DNA of 39,096 nt from Bacteroidales bacterium (GTDB taxonomy: Bacteria > Bacteroidota > Bacteroidia > Bacteroidales > Tenuifilaceae): NCBI GenBank assembly GCA_011045955.1, contig DSBV01000048.1, forward strand, positions 1-39,096, in the 5' to 3' direction. Both the position numbers and the translations under genes were made by a program. Position 1 is the stretch's first letter, and the number at the start of each line of letters is the position of its first letter. Shown piece after piece: positions 24,148 through 30,837 of the stretch. Below the pieces are notes generated by a model. The model searched no databases. It was not told the DNA's origin and was given only the letters and a program-made list of their open reading frames with translations.

Positions 24148-24561
24148 ATTCCGGAAAATGGAACCGAATTGTTTGCTTTAAATCGGGATGTAGACTTTGA
24201 GCCACTGGGCACTCCTTGGCCGAAGCCTCGAGCAGTTTTCGCACTTTAGCAGTATAGCTGTTATGCGGGCAGAATAGGTCAATTATTACCTCAACCACCC
24301 ACCCTACGTGGGTTTGTTCCCATAACCTTTTGCACATCAATTTTTGTTCCATCGATATTAAACCCGTGGATACGTACAGCAATTCCCATAATTCTAACCA
24401 TGCAGCAACCCAATGAGGTGTCAAGCAGATCGGTTGGTAAAAAACACTCGCCTTTACCCTGATTGTCAACTGGAGCATCGGTTGTAATAGTTACCCTTAA
24501 ACGAGTGTGAGCTGCCTCGGTTCGTAAAACACCCTTATAGATATGTAGAAGTAGTACTCAT
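24146..24561 (-). pseudogene. OsmC/Ohr-family protein broken by frameshifts
   Basis: OsmC-family proteins reduce organic hydroperoxides using two cysteines. Here the first stretch reads MSTTSTY, shifts frame, and continues KGVLRTEAAHTRLRVTITT...GKGECFLPTDLLDTSLGCCMVRIMGIAVRI, which holds both expected cysteine sites. It reaches RRVGG and a TGA near 24295-24300. The C-terminal part (EVIIDLFCPHNSYTAKVRKLL... to RFHFPE) is in another frame. Two small indels therefore separate three homologous blocks. An ORF start at 24478 would read mostly the wrong frame and is not a real product. It lies downstream of gdhA on the same strand, beyond a terminator. Confidence 0.8.
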
Positions 24562-24579
24562 ACCGTAGGTGTTTAAAAA

Positions 24580-24605
24580 TTAAGGGCTCATTGCTGGGCC
24601 CTTAA
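24580..24605 (-). terminator. Terminator of gdhA
   Basis: An 8-bp perfect stem (TTAAGGGC / GCCCTTAA) with a 10-base loop lies 23 bases past the gdhA stop, with A/T-rich flanks that give T residues on the minus strand. Confidence 0.7.
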
Positions 24606-24628
24606 AGTTAAAAAATATTTGGTCTTGT

Positions 24629-25966
24629 TTAGATTAAACCCTGATCGAGCATAGCGTTGGCAACCTTCAAGAAACCGGCAATGTTAGCACCCTTAACGTA
24701 GTTAACGTAGCCGTTCTTTTCGGTTCCGTGTTTAACGCAAGCTTCGTGAATGTTCTTCATAATTTGGTGCAAACGAGCATCAACCTCTTCGCGTGGCCAG
24801 TTGAGTTTCATGCTATTCTGAGTCATTTCAAGACCTGAAGTAGCAACACCACCAGCGTTTACAGCTTTACCAGGTGCAAAGAGAATCTTGTTGTGCTGGA
24901 ACACCTCAATGGCTTCAGGAGTGCAAGGCATGTTAGCACCTTCAGCAACGCAAACTACGCCGTTCTTTACAAGGGCTTCAGCATCGGCTTTGCTAAGTTC
25001 GTTCTGTGTAGCGCAAGGTATAGCAACATCAACCTTTACTTCCCAAGGACGTTTACCGGCAAAGAACTTAGAGCCAGGGAACTTCTTAGCGTAAGGCTCA
25101 ACGATATCCTGGTTCGAGGCGCGAAGTTCAAGTAGGTAGTCAATCTTTTCACCGCTAATGCCATCCTCATCGAGAATGTAACCATCGGGACCCGAAATGG
25201 TAACCAGCTTACCACCTAGCTCAGTAACCTTTTGGGCAACGCCCCAAGCAACGTTACCAAAACCAGAAATGGCTACACGTTTGCCTTCAAACGACATGCC
25301 TTTGGTAGCAAGCATTTCCTGAGCAAAATAGGTTGCGCCAAAACCAGTAGCCTCAGGACGTATAAGTGAACCACCCCAGTTAATACCCTTACCGGTTAGT
25401 ACACCGGTGTTCTCACCGGCAAGTTTCTTATACATTCCATACATGTAGCCTATTTCACGGCCGCCAACTCCTATGTCACCAGCTGGTACGTCGGTTTCAG
25501 GACCAATATGCTTCCATAACTCAAGCATAAACGATTGGCAGAAGCGCATAATTTCAGCGTCGCTACGGCCCTTAGGATTGAAATCGCTACCACCCTTAGC
25601 ACCACCCAAAGGCAGGGTTGTAAGAGCGTTCTTGAAAATTTGTTCAAAACCTAAGAACTTCAGGATTGAAAGGTTAACACTCGGGTGGAACCGAATACCT
25701 CCTTTGTAAGGGCCAATGGCGTTGTTGAACTGAACACGGTAGCCCAGGCTAACGTGGATATTTCCTTCATCATCCATCCAGGGTACCTTAAAGATGAAAA
25801 TACGATCGGGTTCAACTATCCGCTCAACAATCCCTGCCGACTCAAATTGAGGATTCTGGTTGTAAACCTCTTCAATTGATTCAAGAACTTCGCGAACTGC
25901 TTGTAAGTATTCCACCTCACCCGGGTGTTTAGCTTCAAGCTCAGCCATTAATTTATTCACATTCAT
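24629..25966 (-). CDS. gdhA: NADP-type glutamate dehydrogenase
   Basis: Interconverts 2-oxoglutarate plus ammonia and glutamate; the hexameric 445-residue form is normally NADPH-dependent and assimilates ammonia. Motifs: GPYKGGIRFHPSVN near residue 90 (substrate lysine), LPLGGAKGGSDFNPKGRSD near residue 121 (catalytic lysine), DVPAGDIGVGGREIGYM near residue 164, and the nucleotide fold GKRVAISGFGNVAWGVAQK near residue 228. The terminal KGANIAGFLKVANAMLDQG is typical of this subfamily. The ATG at 25966 is the natural start. It is transcribed alone with its own terminator. Confidence 0.94.
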   Translation of the reverse strand: MNVNKLMAELEAKHPGEVEYLQAVREVLESIEEVYNQNPQFESAGIVERIVEPDRIFIFKVPWMDDEGNIHVSLGYRVQFNNAIGPYKGGIRFHPSVNLSILKFLGFEQIFKNALTTLPLGGAKGGSDFNPKGRSDAEIMRFCQSFMLELWKHIGPETDVPAGDIGVGGREIGYMYGMYKKLAGENTGVLTGKGINWGGSLIRPEATGFGATYFAQEMLATKGMSFEGKRVAISGFGNVAWGVAQKVTELGGKLVTISGPDGYILDEDGISGEKIDYLLELRASNQDIVEPYAKKFPGSKFFAGKRPWEVKVDVAIPCATQNELSKADAEALVKNGVVCVAEGANMPCTPEAIEVFQHNKILFAPGKAVNAGGVATSGLEMTQNSMKLNWPREEVDARLHQIMKNIHEACVKHGTEKNGYVNYVKGANIAGFLKVANAMLDQGLI

Positions 25967-26134
25967 TGCGCAAACTGTTTTAAGTTGTTAAACTCAATTC
26001 TCTTATTGCGAGGATTTTCCCCTCAAAAAAGTTTTTCAAAATTGATTTTTTAAAATGACATTTCAAAAGAAAAAAAAATTAAAAAATATGATATTAAACA
26101 TTTTTTTAGTGTATCGCTTAAAATTTAAAACCAA

Positions 26135-29125
26135 TCAGCCATTTTCAGGTTTTAATATAACACCTTGATTAGTTTTAGCATCAACCTGTATTACAAGTGG
26201 TTGTTCAAACCGTATGCATCTTATATATTTTGTTTCAAACCATGCAGGAATAGAGTTGAGGAACTGAATGTCGTATGTACCATCATGTAAGCATGGGTTA
26301 ACGGTAAGGTAAGCTACCTGGAACGAGGTAAGGTTTTGAAAGAAATGGGTACCCTGACTGGGATCAACCCTAAAGTTCTCAAGGCCGGCCTCAACAATAA
26401 CACGCGCCTGCGAAATTTGTGACCATTTGATTGGCACACCTAGCCAGGGGTCGCTACTACCCCAGCGACCAGGGCCAACCAGTACGTAGTTCCTCTGCAT
26501 TTCGATAAACCTTTTATTGAGTTCATCGAGTTCAAGAGCAATTTCCTTGGTCAAGGCTGGGTTAAAGTTTTCTGGCTTAATGTACACAAAATCAAAAATA
26601 TCCTTTGACTTTCCATGCCCCAATGCCGACTTTGAGTAGAGTATGGCCTTATTTAAGTCTATCTGGTTCCACTCAACCAGTTCAGTTTGATCGCTATCAA
26701 CTATGGGTCGTATTTGCAAAAAGTTGAAAAGACGAGCCATCCCGCTTGAAGGATTTAGATTTGCGGCAAACTCAATCTCGATATGATTGTTCATTTCACG
26801 CTCGCCTATCTCGAGAATTTCCGAAAGTATTTTGGCCAGCGGAAAAGCATCGTGTTTGAGTATTGGTGCAAAGGTAACCAGTTTCAAACCCTCATCGTGA
26901 TACCCATCGCGCAGTTTATTAGAGTGCATATCGTAGGTTGAAGTAACCAAGCGAAAATCGGGTATCGATGCTGCCTCTTTTATGTCAAGGTTTAAAAGGT
27001 TAAAGCTGTCGTCTACCTTAGGATCGAAACTGTACGGGTCAACGTTTAGCGCATAAAAATTCTTTTGGGTTTGGCGAAGCGCCATTTCAACTGACGAAAG
27101 CTGCAGTATCTTTTTAGGATATTTAGGGGAAAACCGAAGCGCAACCCCGCCATCCACAATGAACTTACCTAAACCAAATCCCAGACTAACAATACCATCC
27201 TGGGATTTTTCAGAGCCAATGGGGTAAAAATTGATACTACGAGCTACTCCCGACAGGGTGGGCAAATACATGTTGCCATACTGGTTCCCACAAATCTCTT
27301 GAATAATAACCCCCATCTTCTCCTCATCAATCACATTTTGGGTGGCATTCATGTATACCTTGCTGGCCTTATAGAAAACAGAGGCATACACTGCCTTAAC
27401 CGCTTTGGCTAAGTGTTGGAGCATTTGGTCGGGGTTATCGGAATGAGGAACCATGTAGGTTGAGTAAATTCCAGCAAATGGCTGATAATGGGAATCCTCA
27501 AGTTTACTTGAAGATCGAACTGCAAGAGGTCTTTGAAATACTGAAAGGACTTTCCGAAGGTCGATTTCAATGCGCTCAGGGAGCTTGGCTTTCAAAAAAG
27601 TTTCGAGGATAAACTCATCGTCCACATCCTGAAGGGTAATGGAGTAAAGGTTGTTGGATTCCATGAACTCGTCAAAAACATCAGTGCTTAGCACAACGGT
27701 TCTTGGAATGGTAATTATAGTATTATCAAACTTATTAAAGAGTTTATACTTGCGGATAATTTGATTTACAAAAGCTAAACCTCGCGCCTTACCACCTATT
27801 GATCCATCGCCAATGCGGGAAAAAAATTTATACTCGTCAAAAGTTTCCCTGTCGTACTTGGCAATTATGCTTCGGCCTTTACTTAACCTATAAGCCGAAA
27901 TGGCATAGAAAATAAAGTTACGGGCATCATCGATGCTTCTAAAATCCTTGAGCCGCATGGGCTTGAAGAGCTGTGCTATTGAGAATATAGCCCTGGCATT
28001 CAGCCATTTGGAAATATCGTTCCTGCTGGAATGGTAAACCAACGACCTGTCCGGAATAGTAAGGATTAGCTTTTGAAGCTGACTCAAATCCGAAGCGCGC
28101 GCAATTTCGTTAAGTGTATTGGGATCGCGAAAAACAAAGTCGCCAAATCCAAAATTGTTAAGAATATAATCCCTAAGCTCAAGGCTGATGGTTTTAGAGT
28201 ACTTATGCAAAAATCCTACACCGAGCTCATCGGTATATACCTTGTTTGAAAGTTCGGATGACTGAAGCAGGAAAGGGATATTAGGATCTTCGGACTTAAT
28301 CTGCTTACAAAGTTGAAGCCCGGCCTTTGCTACATGATCGCGCTTATTGTTTACCTTATAGCTAATATCGGATATTACCCCAAGAATGTTATTCTTATAT
28401 TTAGTGTATAGCTCTATTGCTTCGTCGTAGGTTGTAGCCATCAGGATTTTTGGTCTTCCACGCATGCGAAGCATTCGGTGGTGCTCATTTAACGCCTCAG
28501 TCATAAACATGCGGGCTTGCCTAAAGATTATCTTGTAAAGGTTTGGCAGAAACGAGGAGTAATACCTTACCGAATCTTCAACCAAAATAATTGCCTGAAC
28601 ACCTATTTCAAGAATGTCGTGCTCGGCATTCATCTTGTCCTCAATAAGCTTAATGATTGCCAAAAGCAGATCGGCATTGCCTAGCCAGAAAAAAACATAA
28701 TCAATAGCACTTAAGTCCTCGTCTTGTAAGCGCAATGAAACCTCGCGCGAGAAAGGTGTAAGAACAACAATAGGAATTGTGGGATGGCGTTGCTTTAACA
28801 TTTTGGCCAGGTTAAAGGTATCCATCTCGCCCACATTAAGCATCGATATAATAAGGTTGATATGCTCTTCCTGCAAAATTTTTACCACTTCGCGAATATT
28901 ATGCGCTTGAAGGAAAACCGGTGGATATCTGAGGTTTAACGACACATACTCGTTAAAAATCTGCTCATCTATTCTCCCATCCTCCTCCAACAAAAAAGCA
29001 TCGTAACTGCTGCAGATAAGCAACACCTTATAGATACGCTTCTGCATCAGCTTATCGAACGAAGTGTCGTAAATATCGAGTTGGTAGGAATTGAGATATG
29101 CCTGTTCGCCTAACAAATTCAGCAT
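26135..29125 (-). CDS. Tandem receiver-like domains fused to PPDK_N ATP-grasp domain, reaction unknown
   Basis: A 996-residue cytosolic protein. Residues about 30-165 form a degenerate receiver fold (KVLLICSSYD and LIISMLNVG lack the acidic and phospho-acceptor residues). Residues about 178-330 form a second receiver that looks intact: Glu183-Asp184 in ILVEDS, Asp253 in GVISDISY, Ser in LLQSSE, Lys308 in LHKYS. Residues about 440-810 match the ATP-grasp domain of PEP synthase/PPDK (SIGGKARGLAFVNQ with Lys446, RPLAVRSSSKLEDSHYQPF with Arg537, IEFAAN and LFNFLQIRPI). The swivelling phospho-His domain and the PEP/pyruvate TIM barrel of true PEP synthases are absent. A C-terminal block (GPGRWGSSDPWLG) follows. 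The ATG at 29125 was chosen over an upstream TTG. Homologues tend to be labelled PEP synthase, which this layout does not support. Confidence 0.8.
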   Translation of the reverse strand: MLNLLGEQAYLNSYQLDIYDTSFDKLMQKRIYKVLLICSSYDAFLLEEDGRIDEQIFNEYVSLNLRYPPVFLQAHNIREVVKILQEEHINLIISMLNVGEMDTFNLAKMLKQRHPTIPIVVLTPFSREVSLRLQDEDLSAIDYVFFWLGNADLLLAIIKLIEDKMNAEHDILEIGVQAIILVEDSVRYYSSFLPNLYKIIFRQARMFMTEALNEHHRMLRMRGRPKILMATTYDEAIELYTKYKNNILGVISDISYKVNNKRDHVAKAGLQLCKQIKSEDPNIPFLLQSSELSNKVYTDELGVGFLHKYSKTISLELRDYILNNFGFGDFVFRDPNTLNEIARASDLSQLQKLILTIPDRSLVYHSSRNDISKWLNARAIFSIAQLFKPMRLKDFRSIDDARNFIFYAISAYRLSKGRSIIAKYDRETFDEYKFFSRIGDGSIGGKARGLAFVNQIIRKYKLFNKFDNTIITIPRTVVLSTDVFDEFMESNNLYSITLQDVDDEFILETFLKAKLPERIEIDLRKVLSVFQRPLAVRSSSKLEDSHYQPFAGIYSTYMVPHSDNPDQMLQHLAKAVKAVYASVFYKASKVYMNATQNVIDEEKMGVIIQEICGNQYGNMYLPTLSGVARSINFYPIGSEKSQDGIVSLGFGLGKFIVDGGVALRFSPKYPKKILQLSSVEMALRQTQKNFYALNVDPYSFDPKVDDSFNLLNLDIKEAASIPDFRLVTSTYDMHSNKLRDGYHDEGLKLVTFAPILKHDAFPLAKILSEILEIGEREMNNHIEIEFAANLNPSSGMARLFNFLQIRPIVDSDQTELVEWNQIDLNKAILYSKSALGHGKSKDIFDFVYIKPENFNPALTKEIALELDELNKRFIEMQRNYVLVGPGRWGSSDPWLGVPIKWSQISQARVIVEAGLENFRVDPSQGTHFFQNLTSFQVAYLTVNPCLHDGTYDIQFLNSIPAWFETKYIRCIRFEQPLVIQVDAKTNQGVILKPENG

Positions 29126-29193
29126 AGAAAAAATTTTTGGCAATTTACTAAAAAAGTATCCAAAAGTTTGTTCAGGAGTTTAGGCTTTAGAAT

Positions 29194-29201
29194 TACATTT
29201 G
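29194..29201 (+). promoter_or_regulatory. Possible -7 element of apbE
   Basis: TACATTTG fits TAnnTTTG. A TTG lies 23 bases upstream, slightly beyond the usual spacing. Transcription starting a few bases downstream would leave a very short leader before the apbE ATG at 29216. Confidence 0.4.
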
Positions 29202-29215
29202 TAAAAAAATGAGCT

Positions 29216-30211
29216 ATGCGATATCTTACTGGATTAACACTGGTAGTGCTTCTTTTTGTAAGATGCACACCCAAAAAAGAATACATAAAAATTAATGGCT
29301 TTACTCAAGGAACCACCTACAGCATAACCTATTACGATTCCCTTAACCGCGATTTTTCCATACAAATCGATTCAATACTTGGGAGAATTGACCATTCAAT
29401 GTCATTTTACAACAACAGTTCCTTAATAAGCCGAATTAACAGCAATATTTCCGATAGCGTAGATTATTTGCTAAAGGAAGTTATTGTAAGCTCATTCGAT
29501 ATCTATGACCGAACCGAAGGTGCTTTTGACATTACAGTAGGACCAGTTTTAAATGCAATTGGTTTTGGCAAGGACAACATACAAGGAATTGACTCAGCGA
29601 AGGTTAAACAGCTACTCTCGTTAATTGGAATGAACAAAATACACTTGGAGGATCACACCCTTAAAAAGGATGATAGTAGAATTCAGATTGATGTTAATGC
29701 CATAGCAAAGGGTTATACAGTAGATGTAATTGGGATGTACTTGGAAAGTAAAGGCATTAGGCACTACCTGGTTGAAGTGGGCGGTGAGATTACAGCACTC
29801 GGGAAGAATTCGAAGGGAACCGATTGGGTTGTGGGTATCGATAAGCCAGTGGAATCAGCTTTGCCGGGGGAGAACATTCAAGCAAAAATATCTTTTAGCG
29901 GTGGGTATGGCTTGGCTACATCGGGCAATTACCGTAAGTTTATTGAGGTAAACGGACAAAAGTATGCGCACACCATCAATCCCAGAACAGGATTTCCTGA
30001 GCTTAACAGCCTGTTGAGCGCAACTGTGGTTGCACCTACTGCCGCTGAAGCCGATGCATTGGCAACCGCATTCATGGTTAATGGACTTGATTGGAGTAAA
30101 AACTTTGTGGCAAATAGTAACGATATTGATGCCTACCTTGTTTACTCCGATTCATTAGGAAACTATCAGGTTTGGATGAACGAGGGTATGAAAAAGAGGA
30201 TTATTCCCTAA
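29216..30211 (+). CDS. apbE: FAD:protein FMN transferase lipoprotein
   Basis: Covalently attaches FMN from FAD to Thr/Ser of target flavoproteins such as NqrB/C or RnfD/G at the outer face of the inner membrane. The 331-residue protein has a lipoprotein-type signal (LTGLTLVVLLFVRC, Cys17). It continues with the ApbE fold: FTQGTTYSITYY, FDITVGPVLNAIGFG, IDVNAIAKGYTVDVI, VEVGGEITALGKN, the metal/FAD-site ATSGNYRKF, and YAHTINPRTGFP. Start and length are normal. No Nqr or Rnf genes are in this window. Its stop abuts the stop of the convergent 60-residue Cys-rich protein. Confidence 0.92.
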   Translation: MRYLTGLTLVVLLFVRCTPKKEYIKINGFTQGTTYSITYYDSLNRDFSIQIDSILGRIDHSMSFYNNSSLISRINSNISDSVDYLLKEVIVSSFDIYDRTEGAFDITVGPVLNAIGFGKDNIQGIDSAKVKQLLSLIGMNKIHLEDHTLKKDDSRIQIDVNAIAKGYTVDVIGMYLESKGIRHYLVEVGGEITALGKNSKGTDWVVGIDKPVESALPGENIQAKISFSGGYGLATSGNYRKFIEVNGQKYAHTINPRTGFPELNSLLSATVVAPTAAEADALATAFMVNGLDWSKNFVANSNDIDAYLVYSDSLGNYQVWMNEGMKKRIIP

Positions 30212-30394
30212 CTAAATACCCTTGGCAACAACGTTCGTACTGCAATTCGATCCACCACCACAGCCACAGGAATAACCAATGTCGGAATCATTACAACCAG
30301 GTTTCCGTCGTTTGAAAATTGTCTTAATCGACAAGCCAAGTATTACAATACCCAAAAGAAATGCTACTACACCAATTAGTTTAAGTAATGCCAT
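30212..30394 (-). CDS. Small single-pass membrane protein with Cys-rich tail
   Basis: A 60-residue protein: a single hydrophobic helix at residues 3-25 (LLKLIGVVAFLLGIVILGLSIKTIF), a basic stop-transfer KRRK, then a short tail with five cysteines (PGCNDSDIGYSCGCGGGSNC). The shape recalls FeoB-associated and other Cys-rich mini membrane proteins, but no family is certain. Its helix matches the N-terminus of the neighbouring 81-residue protein, 17 bases upstream on the same strand, so the two look paralogous and co-transcribed. Its stop directly abuts that of apbE. Confidence 0.7.
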   Translation of the reverse strand: MALLKLIGVVAFLLGIVILGLSIKTIFKRRKPGCNDSDIGYSCGCGGGSNCSTNVVAKGI

Positions 30395-30411
30395 AATATA
30401 TGTTATTTAGT

Positions 30412-30657
30412 TTAGTTAACAACCTCGCGGGCATGTTCATAACAGGTTGCACAATCGGTGTTTTTACCGTTTTTCCCCCAACATTTAATTTCCTCGTGAC
30501 GAGGGCACGATACACCACGCTTTCGCAATTCCTTGTTATGCCCAGCGGAAGTTTCCGGGAACCTATGGCTCTTATGAAAAATTATTCTCACAGCCATACC
30601 CAACAAGGCTATTCCAAGAATTGCGGCTGCAACAAGAATCAGCTTTAGGGTTAACAT
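30412..30657 (-). CDS. Small single-pass membrane protein with Cys-rich tail, paralogue
   Basis: An 81-residue protein starting at the ATG at 30657 (MLTLKLILVAAAILGIALLGM): one membrane helix, a basic stretch after it (RIIFHKSHRFP), and a tail with four cysteines (SCPRHEEIKCWGKNGKNTDC, then ATC). The start was chosen because a perfect promoter (30675-30705) lies just upstream and would fall inside a longer in-frame reading beginning at 30765. The helix LKLI.V.A..LGI..LG....IIF repeats in the 60-residue neighbour. It may bind metal or haem through its Cys/His tail; this is inference only. Confidence 0.7.
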   Translation of the reverse strand: MLTLKLILVAAAILGIALLGMAVRIIFHKSHRFPETSAGHNKELRKRGVSCPRHEEIKCWGKNGKNTDCATCYEHAREVVN

Positions 30658-30674
30658 TTGGGTAAAGTTTTTTG

Positions 30675-30705
30675 CAAAAGTAAACCTATTAGCCTGCTCG
30701 CGCAA
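30675..30705 (-). promoter_or_regulatory. Promoter of the Cys-rich membrane protein pair
   Basis: On the minus strand a TTG (30703-30705), a 20-base spacer and TACTTTTG (30675-30682) match the Bacteroidota consensus exactly. It lies 17 bases before the ATG at 30657 and fixes that start. Confidence 0.68.
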
Positions 30706-30837
30706 AAAACTAACAGATAGAAACACCAAAAGTTTTACAAAAAAGTTTAAAAAATTAAAAGGCAAGCATTACGATTTGCGCACAAAACAATTGCTCAACT
30801 TTTTTGTTTACCTGATGAAACTCAACAGAATTGAACA

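Noticed and set aside
24146-24478. A separate 110-residue protein from the start at 24478
   Set aside because: Its first two thirds are the wrong frame of an OsmC gene; only its C-terminus is homologous sequence.
30658-30765. N-terminal extension of the 81-residue Cys-rich protein to 117 residues
   Set aside because: The extension runs through a perfect promoter, and the shorter form matches its paralogue's N-terminus.
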